A stretch of 64,000 nt of DNA from Cornus controversa (GCA_026545225.1 CM048852.1:60833146-60897145); one strand, 5' to 3'. Shown: positions 51,012 through 62,812, numbered from the stretch's first letter. A program made the numbers and translations. The notes: generated by a model not told the origin, from the sequence alone.

Positions 51012-52253
51012 GTAGGGGGTTCATTAATAATCAACAATACACTAATGATAAATAAGGTATTCAACACAATTACGAGGGATCCAGAAAAGTATATCTGGAA
51101 GAAGGAGAAGAAGCAAAACTTATTAATGGAATCTGCTATAAAGGTAGGAATGCTTTGCCTTATAATAGAGCTCTTATTTCTCTTTCCTCCCTAGCATTTA
51201 CTAAGCTCCGGTATTTATAGAGCTAGGTTTTTTGGGTTGTACTTGACAAATTCGGATCGAGATAGCCTTTATCCGAGATCTAAGGTGTTTAGGTAATGAT
51301 GTCCCAAACACCTAAGGGATCAAATCCCTCACTTCGTCGTGCCCTTTAACTAGTGTAGCGTGTTAGCTCTTGTATGCATTAAATGCATACAGCTATATCA
51401 TAATAACGGTGGTTGAGAGCATTAATGACTCCCATCAAAGCATTTATGGTGATAGTAAGGGTCTTTGTCGCAGTAATACGTTCACTATCTTACTAACTAA
51501 GCCTACTAAACTAAGTTAGGTTTTCTCTGTTTCTCATTCTCCACTCTAAATTCCTTCTAAATGTCTCGAAGGGAGGCTCTTTGTATCAGCTCAGGGGGTT
51601 CTTACCGATCCTCCCTTGTCACGTGATGAGGCTTGTTGGCACTCAAGGTATGTTCTCGAGACTTGGGTAATCTGACATAACTTCAGTGCTTGGAGTAATG
51701 TTTAAGGGTCGTGCCTCGTCGTAGTGTCAGGACTTGCAGTAGCACTCGATAGTTGTTCCTCGAGGTTCAGGTGGTCTAATATAGCGTCATGACTTGTAAA
51801 GGTGCTTAAGAGATGTGTCTTAAGGCTTAGGTGGCTTGAAAGTGTCAGGGCTTATGGTGGTGCTCAAGAGGTGTGTTCTCAAGGTTTAGGTGGTATGGCA
51901 TAGTGTTAGGGCTTGTATTGGTGCTCGGGGTGTGTGCCTCGAGGCTTAGGTGCTCTAACATAGTGACAAGGCTTATAATGGTGCTCGAGAGGTGCGTCTC
52001 AAGGCTTCAGTGGCCTGACATAGTGTCAGGACTTTTAATTGTGTTCGAGGAGTGTGTTTCGAGGCTTAGGTTACCTAACATAGTGTCAAGGTTTGTAATG
52101 ATGCTCGAGAGGTGTGTCTCGAGGCTTAGGTGATGATTTTCTATGGTCTCACCTGTTCTTTGGGACCTTGGTGATGATTTTCTATTGTCGCAATGATCTT
52201 GTGTTATTCGACTTTTCAACATTCCACGTAAAGGATGTTTATGACACCTATGG
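51012..52253. mobile_element. Insertion of unknown class flanked by TAGTT
   Basis: Comparison with the paralogous site near 46665 shows 1,242 extra bases here, bounded by the 5 bp direct repeat TAGTT (51007-51011 and 52254-52258). The ends do not read TG...CA and no inverted ends are obvious, so the class is open. No transposase or RT frame. A 63 bp tandem array fills its right half. Confidence 0.65.
51624..52133. repeat. 63 bp tandem array, about 8 units
   Basis: Diverged units share CATAGTGTCA-GGCTTGTAATGG, GTGCTCGAGAGGTG and GTCTCGAGGCTTAGGTG. The unit is a multiple of three, so open frames run through it on both strands with a 21-residue periodicity. That is a by-product of period and base content rather than evidence of a protein. 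Confidence 0.9.
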
Positions 52254-52300
52254 TAGTTATTCTCGTTCAATGCTTATTTACCTCCATAATATGAAATTTA

Positions 52301-52756
52301 ATTAATTGATACTTTTTAAGTCAGGCAGAGCCATTTGGAATGTTCTATTCGAGAAATTTTTTAAAGCCCAATCATTGATTTCCAATTATCAAACTGAAAG
52401 TCAATTCAGGGTTGCATATAATATAATATAGACCACAAAGAAGTCCCCAATATGAAACTGTGGTTCCGAATAGCAACATGATTACACTCCACTTTGTTCT
52501 AAACAACTTAAGTGCACTTAATTACCCAATTTAAATATCACTTGAAATAATAAATTTCACTTAAATTAGAATAAAATTTTAAATTAATAAGAGGGATTTC
52601 TTCTTCTTCCTTTTTTAATAACTGAGATTTCACTTATCACAAATACTAAACCCCAAAAATTCTAACAACTAATAAAAAGTTATCACAATTACCACTTAAA
52701 ATTTCAACATTTAAAATTCTAACTCCTCAAATTTTCATTACTTGGATTTTCAATTA
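52301..52756. other. AT-rich spacer
   Basis: No gene or repeat structure recognised. Ends with the 9 bp target site copy TTTCAATTA (52748-52756). Confidence 0.4.
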
Positions 52757-55178
52757 GGTAAATATCTTTGACCTCCCCTGAGGTTTGTCCAAATAACACA
52801 TACCTCCCCTCTTGTTTGCATAATCCCACTTACCTCCCCTGAGGTTTTGATTCTTGTAACAGACACCCCCTTCTCGTTACGACAGCTGACGCAGATAAAG
52901 AGAATCTGCTGACGTCAGCTCTAAAATGTCTATTTTGCCCCTCTAACCTATTAAATGACTCTTCTAACCTTTTGACCAACTAAAAATTACTTGTATACCA
53001 TTATACATAGTTACCACAATACCCTTAGCAGCTGCAGATCTCTCTCTCTCTCTCTTCGTTCCACCCAGCCATGGTAGTACCAGTTGTCTCTCTCTCTTTC
53101 TCCCCCCTTTGCTTGCGTAATATTAGGGATTTGAAACTATCATTATCAAACTAAAGATAGAGTATCTCTCTTTCTCCCCTCTTTGCTTGTATAATATTAG
53201 AGATTTAAAGTTATCTGATGTTGTTTTAAAAGTGTAAAATAACTAGCAAGTGTACGAATCTATTAAAGTATAGATCGGCAAGAACGAGGTCGAACCCAAG
53301 GGAATGCTTTGAGAAGAAAAACTAATACAAATTCAAATTAATTTAAAACTAATCTAGTTTAAACAAAATTTGGTTGATTTGAGAGAGATTAAACTAACAT
53401 GCAAATAAAATAACACAATTAAAATCAAATAGAAAAAATAACTAAGGTTTCGGATTTCACCACCATTAAATTCATGAAGCTTCTAATATTCATTTATTAA
53501 TTCCCAAATTTGGAGTAGCAATCAAGAAATCAATCTATTGCTTACTCAAGATTTAACAATAAAGCACTATGAAAAATATATTAAAAAGGTAGATTTTCCT
53601 TCGCTTCACTAGTGTAAAATTCTAAATATCCTATGTATCCAATTTAATAAAAAACATAAGATCAAAGATTATCACTTTTAAGAAATACAAACCCAAGCTT
53701 AGATTAATTATAATATTTTCTAACTACCACATATACATGATATAGATGGTGAAAGAATTATAAAATAATTAATCACAAGAAGCAAAAATCATAAGCAATT
53801 AAATCACACACATGGGAATCAATTAATGAACAAAAGAATTTCACTTCATTAATGGAGGTTTCCTCCTCAACCCTAATTGAGGAGTTTAGTTACACATTGT
53901 AGAAGAAGAAGATAACAAAATAAAAGACATAATGAATAAATAAAACCCGGATTGTCTCTGTCTTCTCTGCCCTGGCCTCCACTTCTTTTCTCCCTCAAAA
54001 CAACCTCCAATTCACCTCTTTATACCCCAAGAGAATACATAAAGTCCTAATCCAATTAGGAGATAAAGTCCTAATCCAATTAGGAGAAAATTAGGGTTTT
54101 CCCGCAGCCCAAAATAGGTATATTTTTCTGCTGACATTCGGCCCAAGTTTTGACCCAGTAGAAGTCCGATTCACGAAATTTACGTGAAATAAAAAAGTGT
54201 CCAGAATCGAATTTCGTTCAACCTACGCGAGAATTAAGTCGAATTGATGCTCGAAAATAAGACTTTAGGTCGACTTTCCAAAACGGGATTAAAACTGGAT
54301 TAAATGCAAAATTGGGCTTCAGACCCGTAACCTTCTTAAGCAGTTGTAATTCTCTTGAACCTCTTCCTTGGACTGATTTGAGTTGAAATATGGAGTTGAA
54401 TGGACCCATTAGATGTAGGCTTCATATAATCTTCTAGAATATCATCTTTAAAAGCCCAAAATCATGGTTTTATCTGAAATAATCATTAAGGCCTTGAAAA
54501 AGACAGAAAATACAAAAACAGAGTAAAATCACATATAACCTATTACTAAGAGAATAAAATATACAAATTAAGAGGCTAGAATGCATAACATTCAACGCCG
54601 ATCATTATCTTTATAGATAATACATGCACATCAAATCTTCAAAACTATCCAAACCTACCCACCATCCTCCACCACTGTCGCCAGCATGCTGCCGTCGCTA
54701 CCCATTAAAGACCCGATTAAAGCCACAGAGAGAAACTACCTGATTGAACCCACATAACATATACATACATATATGTGTATATATACACACACTAGCATTT
54801 AGTAAAGGCTGCCAAAATTTTAGTGAAGCAGTCAACAATGGAGTTGGTGACAAGGATCTTACATTTGCTCCCCTTGTCTTATTATGGCACAAGAAAAGAG
54901 GAGTCAACATCATGACTCTAGGGTCATGTCTGCCGCCCAGTGTATAGTTATGTATCAATTTGAAATATACATGATAAGGGTACTTTAGCCATTTCTCTTT
55001 GGACATAATTTAATATATAATAATATATATGATAAAAGGCCATTACGGTAAAATCACCCATTACTGTTAGTTTTTTGGACGGCCGTCACTGACAGGGGAG
55101 GTAAGTGGGATTATGCAAACAAGAGATGAGGTATGCGGAATTTCGATAAACCTCAGGGAGGTCAAAGATATTATCCCA
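52757..55178. mobile_element. Non-autonomous Mutator-like element (MULE) with long inverted ends
   Basis: The left end (GGTAAATATCTTTGACCTCC onward, about 85 bases) matches the complement of the right end: ATATCTTTGACCTCCC, GAGGTTT, CTTGTTTGCATAATCCCACT. Flanking 9-mers are TTTCAATTA (52748-52756) and TTTCAATTT (55179-55187), the target size expected for MULEs. No transposase is encoded. The interior has a duplicated TCTCTC-CTTTGCTTG-TAATATTAG unit (about 53085-53215) and the solo LTR described separately. Without the solo LTR the element is about 1.03 kb. Confidence 0.85.
53216..54604. mobile_element. Solo LTR nested in the MULE
   Basis: A 1,389 bp segment starting TGATGTTG and ending CGCCGATCA (TG...CA) lies between perfect 5 bp repeats TTATC at 53211-53215 and 54605-54609. 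This is the footprint of an LTR retrotransposon reduced to one LTR by recombination. The start region (CAAGTGTACGAATC, GATCGGCAAGAACGAGGTCG) recalls repeats common in plant genomes, but I cannot name the family. A short tandem duplication (AGTCCTAATCCAATTAGGAG twice) is at about 54043-54085. Confidence 0.8.
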
Positions 55179-55439
55179 TTTCAATTTTATCAAATAGCAC
55201 TAACCAGAGTCCAAATCCAATCAATCTCCCATTTTCGATAATCCCCACACCAAATCTAGTCATCAATAAAATTTGCCATTTCCTTAATTCGTCCCTCGCG
55301 CCAAGTAGGTCTGCACATGATTCGTGCAAGAAAATTTTGCATTGGCTGCAACTATATGGAGGACCTGAGTTAGGTAGTCCACACCCTTAGCATTAAACAT
55401 TAACCAAAGACACTCTCTCATGGTTGATTACCATATTCA

Positions 55440-55799
55440 TTTTAATAAGCAGCAAATGAAGAGTTTGGGAATGCTTCACCTACCATTGCTCGGATTGCAA
55501 CATTGACCTTATGTGAATTGCACTTCCTTACCACACAGTATCGAATATGGAGGCCACGAACACCCCCTATCCCTATCGGTGTGGCTAAAGGCAGCCTCCT
55601 CCTCTTGTGATGCTTGCGGTGACACACCCACTCTCAAGGCATATCCTAATTCCTATCTATGCACCACATGCCTATTGTGGGTACACTAGGAATGTGCTTT
55701 AAGACCAACCACCATCAAACATATAGATCATGATCATCCTCTGTCCCAAACATATTCTCTTCGATTGGAATATTCAAGATACAGGTACAACTGTATAAA

Positions 55800-55830
<31 letters not shown>

Positions 55831-57105
55831 ATGAGGAATTGCTTAAAAGTACTGGCTTTATTGTTGTGCAGGATGCAGATATGTTGCCCATTTGAATTGC
55901 GCAACATGAGAGACAGACACAGCCCATTACCCCAACCCTTAAAGTTTATCTTTTAATCTTGCCAATTTTGTTTTCATGCTTTTAATTGTCATTTGTTAAG
56001 TATATTCTTAAATGTAATATGTTGTTTCAGTGATGAAATTAATCAGATACAAGTTTAAGATCATCTGTCCAATTAATTTGATACACTTACCGGTGCCTCT
56101 TGAGACCTTCAAATGGTTATCCTGTATTTTTCAAAGAAATCAGCCTGGGTGAGAATGTGAGACCAAAAAGCTTAAAACATTTCAGTCATGATCATTTATT
56201 AACAACCCTTCCTTTCTCAAGCACAGTTTGATAGCGAATTGTGCGTTGAGAGCACGAATGAGTTGAAAACCAATGAAGTATGTGATGGATGTGCCCAAGC
56301 TCCATTTTATGCTTGTGCTCGGTGCAGGTGCAGGTGCAAGTGCAAGTTTTTTTTCTACACAAATGGTGCGCTGATGTGTTGCCTGATGAGGTGCAACACA
56401 CATTTCACCCACATCATTCACTTGCCCTCCTTGCAAAGGCACCTGACTTTTATGGTCCATTCTGGTGTCATGCCCTGCTTTAATTTCTCCAACTGCTCCA
56501 CCTTCATGCCTGCTTTAATTTCTCCAACTGCTTCACCTTCCATTGCGACATATACGTACCTTGATATCAAATGTGATTCCTATCCTAGCACCCATTAGAC
56601 ATGAAGGCCATAAGCATGTCCTCAAACTCGGGGTTATTATGCAGGTCCTGTGCAGCTCATGCAATCAAGTTTTTGATAGATTAGTGTGTGAATGTGTCTC
56701 TTGACACTTCAAAATATACATGTATTGCGCAACATTGCCATGTACACTTGGGCACAGTTACCAGAAAAGAGCATCCATTCACTCTAACCTATTCCCTTGT
56801 TGAATAACATTTGGATGAATTTTACTGTCAAATCTGCCAGCAAGAAATATTCTTAAACTTGTGGTTCTACCATTGTGAAGATTGTGTGACTTGTCTGCTC
56901 ATACACAAGGTTGATAATTCAAGTTCAAATATCAAGTTTGGGGACACAATTCACCCCATCCCTTAACTTCATTCATAACACAGTGGACAAGCCCCCATGT
57001 GACCACTGTGGTGTTCCCTGGAAGGGCCTCACCTTTTCATGTGCTGGCTGTAAATACTACCTCCATTCAAATTGTTCTTTAGTATCTGATAAGCAGAGTT
57101 TGTAG
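55440..57105 (+). pseudogene. DC1-domain (Cys/His-rich C1-like) protein pseudogene
   Basis: Pieces of several divergent-C1 zinc-binding domains appear in order but in different frames. They are: YHCSDCNIDL then, after a one-base shift, NCTSLPHSIEYGGHEHPLSL and CDACGD (about 55475-55625); GCRYVAHLNC (about 55870); CDGCAQAPFYAC, then in another frame CKFFLHKWCADVLP (56280-56400); WFYHCEDC (about 56865); and CDHCGVPWKGLTFSCAGCKYYLHSNC (about 56995-57090). Intact plant DC1 proteins have these in one frame. A GTGCAG expansion at 56325-56345 marks one frameshift. Introns could explain some gaps, but at least two shifts lie inside domains, so it is very likely dead. Confidence 0.85.
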
Positions 57106-57155
57106 TTGATCTGTCTTAACAACTGTCAAAAACTGAATTAAGGGATCCTAGATAA

Positions 57156-57249
57156 ACCAATGGGCCATTAGCCCAATGGTACGGAGTTCGAGCCCCACAG
57201 TGGGCAAATTGTGAAATGTTTGTGTGATCCTCCTTACCTAATCAAAAAA
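57156..57249 (+). mobile_element. tRNA-derived SINE fragment
   Basis: Contains a box-A-like TTAGCCCAATGGT and a box-B-like GAGTTCGAGCCCC of RNA polymerase III promoters, but the spacing is too short for a tRNA gene and there is no cloverleaf. It is flanked by 13-mers GGATCCTAGATAA (57143-57155) and GGATTGTAGATAA (57250-57262), 11 of 13 identical, and ends in an A-rich run. Small size suggests an internal deletion. Confidence 0.6.
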
Positions 57250-57262
57250 GGATTGTAGATAA

Positions 57263-57971
57263 TAAAACAGAGTATTTCATTCGTCATCCTCTCAACTCAA
57301 CTAAGTCCTTTAATTTTTCAACCTTTTGGGATCGACTACATTGGTGATTGGACAGACGACGATCTTCAACTTCTTTGACCACATCAAAACATTATCCTGT
57401 TTTTGTTATCAACTCAACCAATGTTCCTTTTTGGATCTTCTCCTTTCTCTTACTCTTAGATTATACCCTAAGTATACCACTTCACTCACAGTACAATTAT
57501 TGATCTCTGCTGTGCACATGTTTAAGTCATCTTAATCGATTCCGTCTCATTTTATCTCCATGACTCGAGTTTGCCATGTATGTTCTTAGTGATCAATACT
57601 CTTACTAAATTTTATCTTTTTTATTTTTGAAATCACATGAATAAAGCATGCCACTTTTAATAATTAACTTTATGAAAGTTTTTCAAACTTTCTATGTGGA
57701 AGTATTTCTCAACTTAACTTCCACTCCTTTTATATTGCAATCCATCAAGAGAACTGAATTCACTAAAGAGCTTTGATGATAGTAGTTAAGGATGCAATGA
57801 TATCACATTAATAATGATAAAGGCAAAGCTTTTTTTTTTGCCTTCCCACTTATGGGAAATCTTAAAAACAAAAGGGAAAAAAGAAAGAAAAAAAAGGCAA
57901 TTACACTACTTCATTACAATCATATGCAGGATTTAGAAGTTAATCCCAACTGCAAGATGCATAGTACTTAC
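57263..57971. other. 3' flank of the acyl reductase gene
   Basis: No gene recognised. The right part should hold the 3' UTR of the minus-strand reductase. The frame at 57326-57535 has no family resemblance. Confidence 0.4.
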
Positions 57972-60897
57972 TTAGCTACACATCCCTCTCCCCTTCATGA
58001 CATGCCTCCTTAGACCTGGAATGTGGACATTTGCTATGTAATCTTTCCAATCTATGTTCTCCACATCAAATCCAAATTCACTCCTTTCCTCTTCAGACAT
58101 GCATTCCATCAATCTCTGAATGTTGCTGTTATCAAACCTGACATTTTTTTTTATTCATTATATATCTATGTCAATACAATGTTCCACAAATGAAGCAATA
58201 TGCAGGAACTACAAAATTGTTCTCTTACCTTCCACCATAGAATGTGTATGGTTCATATATATTTGCCAAGTACTTTGCTTGCTCCACTGATTTTCTGCAA
58301 ATATTTTCAAGTTTTTGGGACAGCTTCCCATTTGGAGTGGGTAAAGCGGTCAACCCAGTTCGATTAATTGCGTCTCTCCAGAGGTGAGATGAGAAGTCTT
58401 CCATGGAACTGAAGAGTTTCATTGTGGGAACATGGATTGGTGTTCCCTTTGAGTCTATGAATGGCATGGAATTGAAGTGTTCATATAGCAATCTGGCCAG
58501 GTCCCCAAAAACTAGAGGGTTAACAACCGATGAAGCAATCTGGTAGATGTTACTCCCTGAACTTCCTGCTGCACCGTGCTTTGCTATGGCTGCCAAGGTT
58601 GCGTTGACAACCATGTCAGCTGGGACCTGCAACTAGTCATGTTAAGAAAGCAGCACCTGATCTTCTTCACGAGGTCAAAAGGTAATTAATGTGACATATA
58701 AATATGTTATTATCTTGTACATTTTTTATTCCATAGTATCATGAATGTCCAAGAAATCCATATACAACAATGATCTGTGATGTATAATTACAGGATGCCA
58801 ATTATAGACAGTCTGGCCTCGGATTGTAGGATTAATACATCTGATAAGATTTTGACAAAGGTGTGCTTATGCTGGATGTCACTTGATACATCTGAGTGTT
58901 TGATGAACTAGATTTCCCAGAGTTTTAGACAAGTCTTTTAATTTGAACCAGAAGCCTAAAAAGCTCGATGCTTTGTTTCATGTAAGGGAAATATGTGTTA
59001 ATTAGTAAAATAAAAACCAGAGGATTGCTACTCACTACATCAAGGACCCCATTTGGGTCAACCAGAAATCCACTGAGTTGCCCTTTTCCATAATAAAGAA
59101 TAATTGGATCCATCATCCTGCACAGAGAGAGAGAGAGAGAGAGAGAGTCACAACAAAGTTTTCAATAGAGCAGTGCCATTAGCAAATAGTATGGCATACC
59201 TATTTCCTTCCATCCATCCAGGGAATGGTTCTTTGTAAGTGCTCTCAATAACACTGGGACGAATTATGACTACTGGTATTTCTCCTCTCATATTATCAAT
59301 CAGCATCTCTCCCATAGCCTTTGTGAACACATAAGTATCTTGCCATCCATACTTCTTTGCCCTGATTAGATCAAACTTCTCACTATAAATTAAGACTTGT
59401 TTCAACTATAACATGCAAAAAGGGTGTTCATTTGGTTTCTGCAGATATGGTAAATAAATATAAGTGATAATTTTTAACATTTCATATTGGGTTGTGCACA
59501 TTGTAGGATTCAAATTTTCATCTATTTTCTTCAATATAACTACTAAAATAGATAACGTACATTCAAGAAAGAAAGAATAAAAGTTGAGACTCATCACCTC
59601 TCCAAACCCAGTTCTTTCATGATCATTTTCTGAGCCACTGCATCGTCTTCGAATGCATTCTTTGATTCCAAAACTAGCTTTATTTCATCTTCAATGTTCA
59701 ATGCAGGAAGGGATCCTTCTGAGGTCTCAAAGATGAGGCTCTCTCTTGCAATGCTATCCCCTATGCAGAATGGCTTTTCCATGATTCTTCCTTGTCTTTG
59801 TCCATTAACATAAGCTGTAGGCAAGAGAATAAACCAAAATGTGATCCTATCAATATGTAATTGAAATTAACAGGCACATTTCGCCAACAATATGCGTCAA
59901 TACTATAGTTGTATTAGAAGTGACATACATGTAGAATGATTCTCCTAGTAGTGGGTGGCAAAACTGAACTTTTGGGACAAGTGGTATTTATACATGCTAA
60001 CAAAGCAAGATCTTGGTTTATATCTCACTGTTACCCTAATAATTATAACTGACATACATGCATGTTGGTCCACTCATAATCAAAAACTCTAACCACGCAT
60101 GAAGGGAAGTGTTAGAAGATACAAATAAATAAAGTTTTATATACGCTCTGTCTGCTTGAGTTTTTGGGGCAAGTGATAGTCTTAACGATTGTTCCTACAT
60201 TTTCCTTCATCGCACTTACCCGTAGATACTTGCAGAAAAACCTTAAGTTTCTTGCACTTTTTGGCAAAGCTCATAAGGCGATTTGGACCTCCCGTGTTTA
60301 TGTCCAGAGCAACATCATATCTGCAGTTTCAACAATATCAATTTTTTAGATACTTGAGAGATGTATTGATATTTCAATCACTACAGATATTGTAAAATTT
60401 AATAAAACTTCTCATAACCTCTCATCAAAAGTTGTATTAGCTGCAGAATTTACAATAATATCAACATCTTTTGCTATCATATCCGCAATATCTTCATCTA
60501 ACCCAAGATTAGATTCACAGACATTTCCGACCACAGGAACTAGCTTGCTCAACATGAAAGCTTGATAGGATTTTCCATAGGTTTGCCGAAGGCACTTGAA
60601 CAGGTCTGTATTTATGATCTACAACAACCATAAATCATTTATATAATTATGAACATAGAATTAAAAAATAGCCGACTCATTGAAGTTTAGAAACATATAA
60701 GCATACTTCATTTTCCAATCTTTCCATTGCAGCTTCCTTGTTTTTTGCCTTGATCAACAGAAATATCTTACCCACATCGGGCATGGTCCGTAGTATCTTC
60801 TCGATAAGAACTGAATAACAATAAACCAGAAAAGGGTAATAGAAAGAAAACGGAAATCATATCATCATCAATAGTAAAACCTCAAATAAACATAAAC

Positions 60898-60932
<35 letters not shown>

Positions 60933-61185
60933 CACACACACACACATGGAAAACATGCTGATCATGAAAATGCTATCATGATTTGCACAAAATCCACTTA
61001 GCTTGATCTTATCACATAGATCATGTGAATTGAAAGGAGGCTCATCATATAATGATAGTGAATATTATTAATTTTGGCTATCAAATTATCAATGCATTTG
61101 ACACTCAATGATAATATTTAGCAGCTAGAATTGAAGTATATATGAAGGAATTAATCGAAAATGGCCCACAAGGGCCACAATACTT

Positions 61186-61227
<42 letters not shown>

Positions 61228-61651
61228 TGTAAGGCTAGAACTACAAAAAAGATGTACCTTTTGCCAGAAAGCCAGTTGCACCAGTAATGAAAAAACCCTT
61301 TCCTCTAAGAAACTTGACAATGCCAATACCATTACCCATCTGCAATAGATGGTTGGTAGGTGCACCATAAGGCATCAACTCCTTTACTGCACTACTCTCG
61401 GCCTGGCCCTTCCCATTTGGTGTCAAAACCAAGCTTCCTGCATCCATTAGAGCCGTACCATGATCCGAGCTCACCACTGCCGATCTTTCAGGCAAAACAG
61501 AAGCCAAACCATTAGACTTTATCGCATTCCCACCACTTTGGCAATACACAATGCTCTTCCTCCTCTTCAACAAGCTACATTCACGCTTACCAGACAATCT
61601 TACCATTTTTTCCGGCACAGTTGAGAAGGAAGTCAGAGCAAAAGCTTCCAT
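57972..61651 (-). CDS. MS2: Fatty acyl reductase, MALE STERILITY 2 / FAR2 type
   Basis: NADPH-dependent enzyme that reduces fatty acyl-ACP to fatty alcohol in tapetum plastids for sporopollenin in the pollen wall (known for MS2; inferred here). Nine minus-strand exons: 61258-61651, 60707-60810, 60419-60618, 60220-60320, 59598-59814, 59200-59361, 59036-59117, 58229-58626 and 57972-58137 (TAA). Phases close and give 607 residues against about 616 in Arabidopsis. The first ~100 residues are Ser/Lys/Arg-rich and poorly conserved, fitting a plastid transit peptide. The Rossmann motif TGATGF is at 123-128; the catalytic Tyr and Lys in [11 protein letters not shown] are Y349 and K353. The C-terminal sterile domain ends with [16 protein letters not shown] sequence and [16 protein letters not shown]. 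Exon 4 reads NTGGPN where MS2 has NTRGP. Intron 1 has a (TA)n run at 61186-61228. Confidence 0.95.
59122..59148. repeat. (GA)n microsatellite in a reductase intron
   Basis: Uninterrupted AG run directly next to the acceptor of exon 7 (CTCTCTGTGCAG on the coding strand), so it forms the pyrimidine tract of that splice site. Confidence 0.85.
60898..60945. repeat. (TA)n(CA)n microsatellite in reductase intron 1
   Basis: TA run followed by an AC run, inside the intron between exons 1 and 2. Confidence 0.9.
61186..61228. repeat. (TA)n microsatellite in reductase intron 1
   Basis: About 43 bases of TA about 30 bases inside the intron from the exon 1 donor. Confidence 0.92.
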
Positions 61652-62753
61652 TGTTGCCTAGAGAATTGAAAAGTTGAGATGAAAATTGTAAAACAAACTT
61701 AAGTTTGAAAGGTGAAAACGGTTGGGTTGAAACCTTAACTAATTACCTCCTATACAAAAAGAAAGCAGAAGACCAGTTAACAAACAAAGAACTATTAGTT
61801 TTGGGTTTGGTTTGGCGTAAGAGACAAAGAGTGAGGAGTGAGAAGAGAGGGGTGGGTTGAGGTTTTAAGGGAAGAGGAGATGAGAGTTAGGAGTGTAATG
61901 AAAAGGGCTCTCTTTTTGCCACCCTTCCACAATTCTCTCCAACGGCTAAGATGGAGGGAATTGAATTTTCTTATATTTTATTATGGCAAAAAGTGTATGA
62001 GAATAAAGGTTGTGGGATTGATAATAGAAGAGGCCTTTGTTGAAAATAGGTTCATTTTCAAAATACACATTTTTTTTTTTCTTCCTTGAAACAAATTTTA
62101 TTTTTGTTGGTATTAATTATATTTTTTACCCTTAATTTAGCAATTTAAATCAATTTCAGATTTAGTGTTCAGATAGTTTTCCATTCCTTAGTTTTGTATA
62201 CCGACATCAAAATTTTATGCTTGAAAAATGAGATAACAATGGCGTCCAAAGTTCAAGTCATTCTCTATTTTAGTTTCAATTGGTGCAATTGGGGCAATCA
62301 AATCCAACCCATTTTCCCTTGGGCCGAGCTTGGCCGATCCAAAACCTAAAGAACTAACCCAATAAGAAGATGATAATCTAATCCGATCTTAAGCTAGTCC
62401 TGAATTAATACGTGTTTTTTTATATGCGCGTGTAAAACTACATACATGAACAATTATCAAGTACTGTGGATTTGTTTGGTGCTATGTGAAGCACGTTCTT
62501 AAAGAAAAAGCAAATCTGTTTTTATGAATTTGCACGATTGAAATTGGGTTCAATTTAATAACTCAACCGAAGTGGCGAAAACAGTATGCCACTTGTACCG
62601 AGGTGACTTTAATGTCTTTTTCTTTTGGTCCCATGATAAGAGTCACAAATTAATCATTTACCTAGCTTACAAGTCCACATGCTTCCGTTTCTTACTGTTC
62701 TTGGTGGAACTAGAACCGTTCTCAATAGTTCTTTAATTTTGAAACCGAAACCA

Positions 62754-62812
62754 TTAAATTCAATTCAGTTCAATTATGGTTCTTTAAATTCAATTCAGTT
62801 CAATTATGGTTC
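62754..62812. repeat. 30 bp tandem duplication
   Basis: TTAAATTCAATTCAGTTCAA is followed by TTATGGTTC and the whole unit repeats once, 30 bases later, with no difference. Confidence 0.9.

Larger units (their letters stand above)
50471..52300. repeat. Duplicated upstream flank of the kinase pseudogene
   Basis: The part after the pseudogene start (GGCTTAATTAGT) matches 45322 onward. The part at 50853-51011 (AGAGTTTGAAGCCC, CTCATCC-GGAATTGCCAT, GTTGGGA) matches 46433-46665, and 52254-52295 (TAGTTATTCTCGTTCAATGC) continues that match. So the duplication carried promoter-proximal DNA with the gene start. It is interrupted by an insertion at 51012-52253. Confidence 0.8.

Noticed and set aside
51873..52270. 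Open frames of 86-87 residues on both strands as novel repeat proteins
   Set aside because: They follow from a tandem array whose unit length is divisible by three. There is no start context, homology or single conserved strand.
57165..57200. tRNA gene suggested by a GTTCGA-type box
   Set aside because: Box spacing is too short, no acceptor stem pairs, and flanking direct repeats fit a SINE instead.
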